This document shows positions 43,185 through 54,120 of a stretch of 64,000 nucleotides of DNA, piece by piece (position 1 is the first letter of the stretch; every line of letters begins with the position of its first letter). Source of the stretch: Cordia subcordata (taxonomy: Eukaryota; Streptophyta; Magnoliopsida; Boraginales; Cordiaceae); assembly GCA_028554755.1 (NCBI GenBank), contig JAPTOF010000008.1, forward strand, positions 15,605,001-15,669,000. Direction: 5' to 3'. A model generated the notes under the pieces. That model searched no databases and had not been told where the DNA came from. It saw nothing but the letters and a program-made list of their open reading frames with translations. A program made the position numbers and the translations under genes.

Positions 43185-45018
43185 TGAAAGCGACAGAATC
43201 CCAATTCTCTCTCTTTGCAAGAATCGCTTACTCTCAGGCAAAATAAAAACGTGATAATATAAATAAAAGGTCACGATTATAACTCTGTATTGCTCATTTG
43301 TGAATTTTTTTGGAAGTTGTGGCTACGCAGCGGAAACTTTAGTTCCTCCCCCTTTGTATGCACAATCACAAGAAGATGGAGAAGATATATATTTTTTTAT
43401 AGTGTGTGATTTTTTTAATTGAAAGAAAGCAAAACTAGCTTTTAAAGAAAAATTAGCTTTTTTTCTTTCTTTTTAGGTGATATATAAAGAGAATAAGGAA
43501 GATAGAGTACATATGTACACTTCTGTCTTCTTGAAAAAGAGAAAAAAAGGAGAAGATATTTGATATCTTCTATCCCTTTTTATTATTTTAAATTACTATA
43601 TTATCTATTATTATATAATAGATAATTCAAATGGTGATAAATACTATTATGGATAGAACTTTTATCATGGTTATCTTATAGATAATATTACATTTAATAA
43701 TTCAAAATAATTAAATTCAAAATCTTATTATCTAATACAAATTAATTTAAAATAACCTAATGTGTATTTTAATAGGCTTACAAGCCCAATTTATAAATTC
43801 TCCCTATAAGCCCAAAATTTTATAACCAATTTTATAAGATAAATTAATTATGACATGGGCCTTCCATAAAACGCCATTCATAATTAAATATGTAAATTAC
43901 TATATTTAATTCTTAACTTTCAACTAAACTCATAATTAAATTTCACCAATTAATAGGAATTAATTTACCACTTATCCCTAGTGTTAGCCAGGTATATTTA
44001 AATTAATTCCATATGACAATTATTTAGTCTTTAGTCAATAAAATAATGACGCTCATTAAATTGTCAATTCTCCAAAATCCAATTGAACTATGTGCAAGAC
44101 TCTGAAGGTTTGAACCTAAGTCAGTAGCATAAGAAAATTTCTTATACTAATCGAAGTTACCGTCTAGCAATGGTTCTTGATGTCCAAAAAGGACCAAATG
44201 TATGTCAGACACCATTCCAAGAACCTTTGATGCTCATGAATGATTTCCTACTTTTTATTCAACAGAGAAAGAAGGGAGTGAGAAGCCATAGCAATATTCT
44301 ATTCATTTCGCGCCTCAGTTTCTACATCATGATCCATCTAGTAGTTGTGTTGTGATTAGCATATATATTTTGAGAATTTATGCAAAGGGAATTTTGCGAA
44401 TTTATGAAGGCGGATATGGGAAAATTGATGTTTGAAGGATTATAAAGTGACGACGAAGCTACTTAAGATTAGAAGAATGCTGAAGGCATTGTAGACGTGC
44501 CTTTTGATATGATTTTCGCTGACTACACTACATAGGTACCTGTGCAGGTGAGGCGTCGGTCGGTCCTAGAAACGGCGGCAGCGGCGCGAGGAGTTAACGA
44601 CCGGACGTGCTGCAACCTAGGGATCACCAGGCAGCTCTTTCGCTCTATAGGGATCGGGGGGGCATAGCACAATTCTTCTTGGAGGAGGGTTGTTTGCCCG
44701 GGTGACTGATCCTGCCATAATGTACTCCTACCTATAGCACCGGCAACCGAAGTCGAGCATACATACGACGATCTTCATGCGTGAATAGCCGGGAGGAAAG
44801 AAAGGGCGGTAGATGATAGATTTTTGAAGATAAGTAAAGAGGTATGGTTAACTATCAAGCCTCTAATTAGTTATTCTTAGTCTAATTCTATACTACTATC
44901 ATGACTAATCATGAAAAACCCTGTGACTCATCACAAGAATTGCTTTGGTCAAAGTCTATAAGAAATTAGACAAAACATCTGCTAAGTAACTAGAGGGCTT
45001 AATCCCTTCTTGATCCGA
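43185..45018 (-). repeat. Angela-like LTR, copy 2, first part
   Basis: It aligns with 40324-41545. It is interrupted by foreign DNA at about 44247-44820 and broken off at 45018 (CTTCTTGATCC), continuing at 59346. Confidence 0.7.
44247..44820. other. Probable mitochondrial DNA insertion (NUMT)
   Basis: The sequence between CTCATGAATGAT and TTTTGAAGATAAG of the LTR is foreign: GC-rich (GGCGGCAGCGGCGCGAG, GGGATCGGGGGGGCATAGC, TGCCCGGGTGACTGATCC) in a region otherwise about 70 percent AT, with GGGAGGAAAGAAAGGGCGG and GGGAGTGAGAAGCCATAGC. These phrases are characteristic of plant mitochondrial intergenic DNA as I remember it. It replaces about 20 bases of the LTR. No gene is recognisable inside; the 61-codon frame at 44170 spans the junction. 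Confidence 0.55.
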
Positions 45019-45215
45019 AACCATCCCATAGGTGGATTATAAACATCATATTACTTATAAGCAATACCAATCTAAGCAATAGCACTCAAACTTATCAAAG
45101 ATTTTTTTTCTTGGATCATTGAATATTTATCTTGACAAGAAATTTGCGGCTAGGGAGAGAAAAGGTTTCTTTTTTAGGAGGTACTCCAGGAAACAAATCT
45201 AGGGGAGACGGGGTA

Positions 45216-45259
45216 GGGCCTGTAGCTCAGAGGATTAGAGCATGTGGCTATGACCCACC
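45216..45259 (+). pseudogene. Organellar tRNA-Arg(ACG)-like fragment
   Basis: GGGCCTGTAGCTCAGAGGAT then TAGAGCATGTGGCTATGA closely follows plastid trnR-ACG (GGGCTTGTAGCTCAGAGGAT, anticodon loop CTACGAA). Several C-to-T changes are present, including in the anticodon, as expected for methylated nuclear copies. The T-arm is missing. Confidence 0.65.
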
Positions 45260-45269
45260 AATCCCAGTG

Positions 45270-45405
45270 AACAATGAAGCCTCATAGGGTCTTTCTATCT
45301 AGGTACAAGTAGTCTGCATCATCACAAACATCATATTTCACCGAGTTTCTCTCTAAGACAATGCCTAGATTGTTACGCTTTTCATGCGGGTCAGAACTTA
45401 CCCGA
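45270..45405 (-). pseudogene. Plastid 23S rRNA fragment
   Basis: On the plus strand CTCATAGGGTCTTTCTATCT, AGTCTGCATCATCACAAACA, TTCACCGAGTTTCTCTCTAA, ATTGTTACGCTTTTCATGCG and GGGTCAGAACTTACCCGA follow the reverse complement of plastid 23S rRNA in order. Most differences from the plastid sequence I remember are C-to-T or G-to-A. The match ends at ACCCGA, before the expected CAAGGAATTTCGC. It is a nuclear plastid DNA (NUPT) relic, not a functional rRNA gene. Confidence 0.8.
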
Positions 45406-45420
45406 TTATTGAATCTATAG

Positions 45421-46701
45421 TGTTGGCTAAATACTAGTTATTGATTTTGATGATGAAAAATTTGATATGCATTTACCTTATCTCCTTACTAAAAGCATCT
45501 TGTAAGTATCAAATGTTGAGTTGAATAGATAGATGCTTAGATGATAGAAGAAGATGAGAAATAAGCATTATTTGAAGATTGAAGAAGAAGATGATGAGAA
45601 GGCATAAGGAAGAGTAGAGGCATTATACGGGGTACCGGATGTTTTCCTCTTCTTGTGAAATGCCTTAGTATTGCCAGTATTAGCTCAAACTTGTATTTCT
45701 CATGACTTAAACAAATTAAAACTCACGAATATTATCTTTCATAAAAGAAAATTGATTTTGGATGCATACTTAGTGTAAACATATTTTTTGAAATGTTTTT
45801 AAGTCTTAAAAAGTGTTTGAAAAATGCCTTGAGTTAATTTGGAGTCATAAAAAGTTGACAAAATTGAGTTTAAAAGCTTTCAGGCGAGTTTGACTTTGCT
45901 TCTTGTCTTTGGAGTGGCCGGACCCCCTCAGTAGGTCGACAGGCTAAGGCGTCCAACCTAATGAGAGAAGGCCAAGGAGGAGTCGGACGACCCAACTGAT
46001 CGACTGGCTGAGCGAAATGCTGTAATAAATGCACTAGCCTTTTATTACCGTTCTGCCCATTTCTTCTTTCTTTTCTTCCACATACCAAACCCTAGCATCC
46101 AAATATCTTTAAATACATCTTCAAAATTGAGTTAAACAATCAATCAAGGCTTGCAAAATCAATATCATCTTTCATTTTGCTGAATATCTTGAGCTATTCT
46201 TGCAATATCCTTGAGCTTTCAAGAGTTTTCTCTTGCTATATTATCTTATGGGAAGAAGATACATATTCTTTACAAATTTTTACTCTTCTTGATTGTATAC
46301 ACACTTTGTGAGCTAAAAAATTCCAAGAGAGACATTCATAAAAGCTTGTACAAGTATGGGAAAATCCTAAAGAGTGAGACTCTTGGGTTCTTTAAAGTTT
46401 GGCTTCAAAGAATTGTAGAACTTGGTTCTTGATTCACCAAGATTTGAAGAAGCAATTTTTAGTGAAGATTGTTGAAGTCCTAAAAGGAGCATCCTTGGGC
46501 GGTAGACGTAGGCTTGGCCAAACCACCTAAAAATCGTTTGTCTTTCTACTCTCTACTCTTTATTTATTTCATCTACTTATATTGATTATCTTGTGTTTGA
46601 TATTTTGCTTGAAAGAAAATTGTTAATTTTTGTGAATTTTTAAATACAAAAATTAGTAAATATCTTAATTCACCCCCTATCTTAAGATATTTGCACCTAT
46701 A
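45421..46701 (+). repeat. 5' LTR of the SIRE-like copia
   Basis: 1281 bp; aligns with 57923-59271. It includes TCTTTAAATACATCTTC (TATA-like, about 46105) and GGGCGGTAGACGTAGGCTTG, a block shared with other SIRE-type LTRs. A GC-rich patch at 45910-46010 carries TCGAC-containing sequence related to the GGTCGACC palindromes elsewhere. Confidence 0.88.
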
Positions 46702-46702
46702 A

Positions 46703-46716
46703 TTGGTATCCAGATC
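46703..46716 (+). other. Primer-binding site of the SIRE-like copia
   Basis: TTGGTATCCAGATC differs slightly from TGGTATCAGAGC, the initiator-methionine tRNA primer site of most plant copia elements, and directly follows the LTR. Confidence 0.8.
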
Positions 46717-46765
46717 TAGGGTTCTATTTATAGTTTAACAACTAGTAGAATTACATTTAACAAAT

Positions 46766-47644
46766 ATGGAGGGAATTTCTATTAAGCAAGGACCCCCTTT
46801 TGATGGAACCAACTACGCATTTTGGAAAATGAGAATGAAAACGTTTATATAATCACATGATTATAAAGCCTAGAACATTTGGACCTACCTTTCCTACAAA
46901 ATTAAAAGGGGATAGGAGAGTGTCCAAACTGGAAAGTGAATGGAATGATGAAGATATTAAACTATTTGAGTTAAATCAAAAAGCTTTACATATGCCATGA
47001 ATGCAACTGAGTTTGCAAGGGTAATGGGGTATACTTCGGCTAAGGAACTTTGGACCGATTAGAAGTAACCTATGAAGGAACTAGCCAAGTAAAAGAATCT
47101 AGAATTTCTATGCTTGTATGTAGATATGAATTATTTAAAATGCTTCCTAACGAAAGTGTTAAGCAAATGTTCTCTAGATTTGTTGAGATTACTAATCGAT
47201 TGAAGGCACTTGGAAAAGACTATCCAAATGTAGAGAAAGTGAGGAAGGTGCTAAGGAGTTTGCCATCATCATGGCAACCAAAAGTGATGACAATCAAGGA
47301 AGCCAAGGACCTAAACATGTTGGAGCTCAACGAGATTATTAGGTCACTTATAACTCATGAGCTTGAAATAAAGGACCACGAAGAAGAAGATAGAAAACGA
47401 AGAAGTCCATTGCATTTGTTGCATCAAAATGTTCATCAAGCGAAGAAGAAGATGATGATGAGGACCCGGAAGATGAAGAGATGGCACTTCTTGCTCGGAG
47501 TTTCAAAAAATTTATGAAGTTTAGAAAAATGAAGAGAGGAGCATCTTCCGACAATGCCAATTGGAAGAATAAGGGAAAAGAAATTAAAGATTTCAATAGG
47601 TCAAAGGAATTGAGAAGTGATCAATTAAGTGCTTCAATTGCAAC
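46766..47644 (+). pseudogene. SIRE-like gag, first part
   Basis: Gag starts at ATG 46766 with MEGISIKQGPPFDGTNYAFW, the usual SIRE gag start. Stops and frame changes follow until a 155-codon frame (47050-47517) that shows the UBN2-type gag pattern: RLEVTYEGTSQVKESRISML, MFSRFVEITNRLKALGK, PSSWQPKVMTIKEAKDL. A frameshift near 47480 moves to FKKFMKFRKMKRGASSDNAN. The reading then reaches CFNC (47630-47641), the first half of a zinc knuckle, where a 2.1 kb element has been inserted. Confidence 0.85.
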
Positions 47645-49747
47645 TGATCGCTATCTCGTGGCACAAGCCTCAATAGCACGCAAGCGCACGGGTCGTGTAG
47701 TGTAGTTTGTGTGAATGCAGGGTCGAATCCACGGGGAAGCCTAACGTGTATGATGTCTTAAGCTAAGTGCATCTTAAGAGCTACATGTTGGGTCCCTAAA
47801 CTATGATGTTTTTGGGGTTTTTGGTTTAAAGGGAGCTCAAAAAAGATAAACCTAATCTAAAGGCGAGGAAATAAAAGGGGGGTGTGTGTGTGTGTGATGG
47901 GGGAATCAATTAATCTAAGGGAATGCAAACGTCAGAAATGGGGAACTAGAGTGATGACGTCTTGTTTATGGGTGATTACTGCGTCATTCTAGGGTTACTT
48001 GATGGATTATACTAAGTGCTCTAATCTAGACCTATAATCAGCTTCCTAATTGGTACCCTAAGCCTTAGTGCGGGTCCGTCCCTAGGTGGCGATGCCTAGT
48101 AGTACGGCATGGTCTTTATGACTTAGGAATTAAGGTTAGCTAATAAGGTTCTAGGTGAGTGTAGATCGATCTAACCCTAGCACTTAGTCCACTAATTAGT
48201 TCCCCAATCTGACCCTAGGACTTAGAGCGAGTCTGTCCCGAAGCTTTACCTCACTCAGAGCTACGGCGTGGTCCTTATGAACCTAGGGCGTTTGAGTGGA
48301 CTAACTAGCCTTCCTAAGTGAACTAAGGTCAACTAAACCTATCCAGACTCCTATTGGCTAGATTTAAAGCCAAAGGGGACTCGACCTAGGCTAGTTACTA
48401 GTTATGCACCATCGATCGCATCACAATAGCGGGTATTGACATTTAAGCACAAGGTATTCACATCTAGGGCTTGGCTTTTGAGAATACTCTGGAATATTCT
48501 ACTACTAAACACATAGACATGCTTAGATTATACCAATTTAAGCAATAGCATTCGACATGTACGCAAAAGAAGCTAGTTATGCTTTTAAGTATGCTGACAC
48601 ACATATAGACATGTATATAGTCATACCCATTTCATGTAATCACTAGAAAAACATATAGACATGCTAGCATAATGATTTAGAAATGGTTAACAACACAATA
48701 AACTTTAATATACATATGCTACTTCATTGAGGCATTTCAACAAACACATAGACATATATGTAAAATAGCCCTTGAAACCCTAAGCATAAAGCATATATAC
48801 ATAAATCCATCAAGTTCACATTAATAAAAAGTGATAATAAATCCATAAATACAAGATATATCACCCTACATAGCTCTAATAACACATAATTAGACTTAGG
48901 ATAAAAGAGATACCCTTCTATCCATAGCCAATCTTTACAATCCATGAGCTTTGTCCAAAATCCCAGTGTTTGATCCTCTTGGATCCTTGATTCCAAGTGT
49001 TAAATGTGTTTAGAAGTAAGTGTGTGAGGTGATTTTTGGTGGATTTTGGGTTTAGGGGAATGAGTGTTTGATTTGGGTGTTGTTCCTCATAAAAAATGGC
49101 TGAAAAGTGGCTTAAATAGAGCTGTCAACGGGTCCAGTGGGGGTCCAACCGGTCGATCGGCTTTGGGGCTAAGTGATTCGGCCAAAATTGGCCCAGATTT
49201 TGATGTAGCCGGTTGGTTGACTAGCCTTGATAGAAGCTCAACTGGTCTTGATAGTAAAATGCTCATATCTTACTCATTTTGGCTGCAATTCGCACACCGC
49301 TTTTTGTCTGGCTTCATATCATCATGGGAGATCTCCCAAGCCATCGTTTTCACCCTGAAACATGTTCAAAATTTTTCCTTGTCCTTTTTGGTTGCAAGCT
49401 TTGAATTTGACTCATGTTGAGCTCAGTTTTGCCTCGGTGACTTCTTCCTTCGCCCGGCCACTTCCAAATGCACTTTTCTTCATTTCTTTATGTGTGTAAC
49501 CCCCTTTTCTTTGTCCCACACTTTAAGCACCCTCAATGAAGCTCCAATTATCTCGCCAAATCACACCTAAAACAAGCAACAAATGCACATTAGTGTAGCA
49601 TTTAAGTCCTAACTTCAACTATGAACATGTAAACCCTAATATGCACAAGTATGACCTAAATGCTATACTAATACATTAAATGAAACTGAAAACACCTCAA
49701 AACAAGTATATACATACAATACATAAGCACACAAAACAAACACATTA
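47645..49747. mobile_element. Non-coding insertion, copy B, splitting a gag zinc knuckle
   Basis: Flanks GCAAC (47640-47644) and GCAAT (49748-49752) match four of five and, on removal, gag reads CFNCNKLGHIKANC across the site. The element starts TGATCGCTATCTCGTGGC and ends ACACATTA. Near the start are GCAAGCGCACGGGTCG and GGGTCGAATCCACGGGG. It holds no protein-coding signal. TG..TA ends plus 5-bp duplications would suit a solo LTR or a short non-autonomous LTR element, but no internal region is seen. Copies A (38785) and C (56132, opposite strand) are related. Confidence 0.75.
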
Positions 49748-49752
49748 GCAAT

Positions 49753-50523
49753 AAGCTGGGGCATATAAAAGCAAATTGTCCAAAGCTAGTGAAGAAAAAA
49801 GAAAGCAAGGTACTCAAGGCCACTTAGGACACCTCCAAAAGTGAAGAAGATATAAAAGAGCAACATGAGGTAGCCAACTTTTGCCTCATGGCCAATGAGG
49901 ATGATGTACTATCTTCATCTTCTCCATCCATTTGTTATTCATCTAATGAAGAAGAGGAAGAGGAGAATAGCTTTGATGAACTAATAGAAGCATTTGCTAA
50001 ATTACTTGATGATTTATCTCCAGCTTTAGCAAAAAATAAGCAAATGAATAGAAATTTAAAGCTTGCTATTGATGAGAAAGAAATTTTAGAAAAGAAAAAT
50101 GCCTCTCTCATTGAAAAAATAGGAATCTTGGAAAAGGAAAATGACTCATATGTCGAAGATTTTGTGAAATTTGAAAAAGAAGTTAAAGATTTGAAAAAGA
50201 AAATTATGGATTTAAATGGGATTATTCAAAAATTTACAAATGGCAAGGAGAATTTTGAAAAACTCATTGGATGTCAAAAAATAGCTTTTAACAAAAGCAA
50301 AATCAGGTATAAACCAAAAATTAATAAAAAATATTTCAAAACCTATTTTGTCAAGGCTTCTACCTCTACCTTCTCTACTTCACCAAAGTCAAACATTACT
50401 TGCACATATTGTGAAAAGAAAGGACATGTATTAACTCATTGTTATTATAAGAAACTTCGTGATAGAGGATCACATGTCCCACATTGGCAAAGATCCAAAT
50501 GGGTCGTCAAGGCCAAAAATTGA
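49753..50523 (+). pseudogene. SIRE-like gag, second part with coiled coil and second zinc knuckle
   Basis: Sequence resumes with KLGHIKANC (end of the first zinc knuckle), then a frame change near 49880. The 211-codon frame 49888-50523 (MANEDDVLSSSSPSICYS) has an acidic stretch, a Leu/Glu/Lys-rich coiled coil at residues 55-125, a basic stretch and CTYCEKKGHVLTHC, a complete CCHC knuckle near residue 172-185. A coiled coil and two knuckles in this order are usual in SIRE gag. It ends at TGA before the protease. Confidence 0.85.
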
Positions 50524-50627
50524 AACTAAAATCAAAGACCCAAAGTGTTGAGGACCCCAAAATAAAGAATTGTATTTGAATTTCATGTGTGTAGATATGC
50601 AATGAGAGCAAAACTAACAAGATAAAA

Positions 50628-51059
50628 TGGATCTTGGATAGTGGTTGTTCCAAACACATGATGGGGAACTTATCACTCTTCTATAAATTGAAGAAAACAA
50701 AAGGAGGAGATGTTACCTTTGGTCACAATAGCAAAGGTAAAATAATTGGAAAAGAAAGCATTGGTAATGAAAATTCTCTTACTATACATAATGTCTTGCT
50801 TATAGAGGGTCTAAAATTTAATATACTTAGTATAAGTCAATTGTGTGACAAAGGTTATAAAGTAGTATTTCAATCCTCTGGTTGCATTGTGCATGAATAT
50901 GGAAATGATAATGTGTTATTTGTAGCTAAGAGAAATGAAAATCTCTATACTGTTGAAATTGATCAACTCGTGTGTCAACATATTAAATGTTTGTTGGTTG
51001 TGCATAATAATACTTGGTTATGGCATAGAAGATTAGGACATGCTAGCATGAGCTATTAA
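50628..51059 (+). pseudogene. SIRE-like protease and GAG-pre-integrase domain
   Basis: The frame gives WILDSGCSKHMMGN (aspartic protease active site D-S-G), FGHNSKGKIIGKESIG, NVLLIEGLKFNILSISQLCD, and, near residue 130, NTWLWHRRLGHASMSY (first His pair of the integrase zinc finger). It stops at 51057 just after this, where sequence would normally go on to the CxxC half. Confidence 0.85.
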
Positions 51060-52020
51060 ATGATTTATCAAAGCATGATCTAGTTAAAGACCTACCAAAA
51101 CTAAAATTTGAGAAAGATAAAATTTGTGATGGTTGTTAATTAGGGAAACAACATAAGACATCTTTCAAATCTCTAAATAAAGTTTCAACTAATAGAGCAT
51201 TGCAATTATTACATATGGAATTGTTTGCACCTATTGATGTGGCTAGTTTAGGAGGTTTTAGATATACATTTGTAGTTGTAGATGACTATACTAGATTTAC
51301 ATGGGTCATGTTTCTTGCACACAAAAATGATGCCCTCAATTAATTTGCAAGGTTGTGTAGAAAAGTGCAAAATGAGAAAGGCTATTTTAACTTGCATTCG
51401 TAGTGATAATGACATCAAATATGTTAACACTCTTTTATGAATTTTTGTGATGAACATGACATAGAACACAACTTTTCGGCCCCTCGGACTCCTCAATAAA
51501 ATGGGATAGTAAAGAGGAAGAATCATACATTACAAGAAATGGCAAGAACTATGCTAAAAGAACAAAACTTGCCAACACATTTTTGGAGTGATGCCATAAA
51601 CAATACATGTTATGTGCAAAATAGAGTTTTAATTAGATCTATCTTAAATAAAACTCCATGTGAACTATGGCATGGAAAAACACCTAAAATTTCATAGTTC
51701 AAAGTGTTTAGTTGTAAATGTTTTATTATAAATACTAAAGATCACTTAAGGAAATTTGATGCTAAATCGAATTAAGGTATATTTTTAGGTTACTCCACAA
51801 AAAGCAAAACTTATAGAGTTTATAATAAAAGAACACTTGTTGTGGAAGAATCTATGCATATTATATTTGATGAAACTAACCAATTTGAGCCAGGAAAGGA
51901 AGTTGATGATGTAGGTTAAAAGATTACACTTGAAGATTCATCTCCAAAAGACAAAGAGATTCCAACAAAACAAGAAGATGCAAAGCAAGAAGAAGAATAT
52001 CAAGAAAAGGAGTCTTAAGC
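51060..52020 (+). pseudogene. SIRE-like integrase, heavily interrupted
   Basis: Pieces in changing frames: ICDGC-stop-LGKQHKTSFKS (zinc finger CxxC), LHMELFAPIDVASLGGFRY with VVVDDYTRFTWVMFLAHK (Asp of DDE), NFCDEHDIEHNFSAPRTPQ-stop-NGIVKRKNHTLQEMA (Glu region, with V-K-R for V-E-R), LPTHFWSDAINNTCYVQNR, PCELWHGKTPKIS and GIFLGYSTKSKTYRVYN. At least six stops and two frame changes are present. The second catalytic Asp block is decayed (about 51400). Confidence 0.8.
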
Positions 52021-52024
52021 CAAA

Positions 52025-53739
52025 ATGGAAAGTGGAAAATGCTTAAACAAAAGAAACATTGAGACAAAAGAAACTTATGGAGATCTATTGAAGAGTTGGA
52101 AGTTTGGGCGAAACCACCCTCAAGATCAAATCCTCGGTGATTCAAATGAAGGCGTAAGAACTAGGCGTAATATTAATGCTTTTTGTGAACACTATGCATT
52201 TATCTCTCATATAGAACCTAAAAATGTTAAAGAAGCTTTACTTGATGAAAATTGGATAATGGCCATGGAAGAAGAACTAAATCAATTTGAAAGAAATAAA
52301 GTTTGGAAGTTATTTGAAAGACCTAGAGATAGATCGGTCATTGGAACCAAATGGGTATTTAGAAATAAACTAGATGAAGTTGGTGTGGTAACTAGAAATA
52401 AGGCTAGACTTGTAGCTCAAGGATATAACCAAGAAGAAGGGATTGATTATGATAAGACCTATGCCCCTATAGCTGGACTTGAATCCATTCACATATTATT
52501 TGCATTTGCATGTTATATAGATTTTAAACTCTATCAAATGGATATCAAGAGTGCTTTTCTAAATGATTTTATTGAAGAGGAAGTATATGTTGAACAACCT
52601 CCTGGTTTTGAAACTCTTACTCTCCAAATCATGTTTTTAAATTAGAAAAGACATTACATGATTTAAAGCAAGCTCCCAGAGCTTGGTGTGAAAGACTTAG
52701 TAGATTCCTTGTAGAAAATAACTTTGAAAGAGGAAAATTAGACTCTACCTTATTCAATAAAAAAGAAGGGAATGATATTTTACTTGTGCAAATTTATGTT
52801 GATGACATAATCTTTGGTGCTACTAATGTATATTTGTGCAAGAGTTTTTCAAAGTGCATGCACAAGGAGTTTGAGATGAGCATGACGGAAGAGTTAACGT
52901 TTTTCCTTGGACTCTAAATCAAACAAATAAAGGAAGGGATCTTCATCAATCAAGCCAAATACACCAAGGAGATTATTGAAAAGTTTGGGCTTGAAGATGC
53001 AAAGGAGATTGGGACTCCTATGAGCCCCTCAACAAAATTGGATAAGGATGAGAAAAGTAAACCTGTAAATGAGAAGAAATACAAAGGTACGATTGGTAGC
53101 TTACTTTATTTAACTGTCTCAAGAACGGATATCATGTTTATAGTGTGTTTGTGTGCTAGATTTTAATCAAATCCTAAAGAAACACATCTAGTTGCTATAA
53201 AAAGAATAATTAGGTATCTTAAAGAAGCTAGTAATCTAAGGCTTTGGTATGCAAAAGGAACCTCATTTGACTTATATGAATTTTCTGATGCTAATTATAC
53301 TGGATGTGAGGTAGATCGTAAAAGTACTAGTGGAACGTGCCAATTTCTAGGACATTGTTTAATATCTTGGTCATGTACAAAACAAAATAGTGTTGCTATT
53401 TCTACCACCAAAGCTGAATATATTACAGCTGGCAGTTATGTAGCTCAAATTTTGTGGAGGAAACAGAACTTACTTGACTAAGATTTACAATATGATCATG
53501 TTCCCATATATTGTGATAATACTAGTGCAATTAATCTCACCAAGAATCCAATTCAACACTCTAGAAATAAGCGTATTGAGATTAGGCACCATTTCATTAG
53601 AGATCATGTGCAAAAAGGTGATATTATACTTGAATTTGTTGATACTTTGCATCAAGTTACTGATATTTTCACTAAACCATTGAATAAGGATCAATTTTGT
53701 AAGATTAGAAGGGAGATTGGAATGACAAAATGTGGTTAA
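52025..53739 (+). pseudogene. SIRE-like reverse transcriptase and RNase H
   Basis: A 206-codon frame (52025-52645) carries ENWIMAMEEELNQFERNKVW, VIGTKWVFRNKLDEVGVVTR, ARLVAQGYNQEEGIDYDKTY, KLYQMDIKSAFLNDFIEEEV and YVEQPPGFE. It then shifts frame; FYV/IYVDDIIFGATN (catalytic YVDD at 52795-52806) and PMSPSTKLDKDE-type sequence follow. RNase H is recognisable as FSDANYTGCEVDRKSTSGTC, STTKAEYITAGS, YCDNTSAINLTKNP and RIEIRHHFIRDHV, ending FCKIRREIGMTKCG at TAA 53737-53739. Confidence 0.85.
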
Positions 53740-54120
53740 ATTGCATGTTCATGTGTTTGTATGGCCTGGGTATGAGAAAATATGTATACAGGCATTTTTT
53801 GACCTAGCTGGTCGACCGACTGAGGCTATAGGGTGCCCGGCTAAAAGATAAAATTTGTGGTGCTCTCTGATCCAGCCGGTCGACCTCTACGACCAGTCAG
53901 TTGACCAAATGAACGCAGATAGGCTTAAATTTGGGGGTTTTTTATCCCAAATTCTCACAATCTTATCAAATTTCTTAAACCCTAAACCCAATTCTCTTTT
54001 ATACCCACTTTCAATTCATCAAATTTGCACAAAACTCTTTCAAAATCTCGTCCATAATCTTGATATCCATATCAAAAAACAAACTTCTACCATTTTAATC
54101 TTCAAAAACATCTTCAAATC

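Larger units (their letters stand above)
45019..45420. other. Organelle-derived DNA block interrupted by the SIRE-like copia
   Basis: This foreign block begins where LTR copy 2 breaks off. It includes a tRNA-like piece and a 23S rRNA piece, listed separately. It probably continues at 59272-59345 beyond the SIRE insertion; that 74-bp tail (with ATGTCGCGAAATAATACC) is not LTR sequence. Confidence 0.6.

Noticed and set aside
44170..44355. 61-codon frame in the probable mitochondrial insertion
   Set aside because: It spans the LTR-insertion junction, so it cannot be an ancestral gene.
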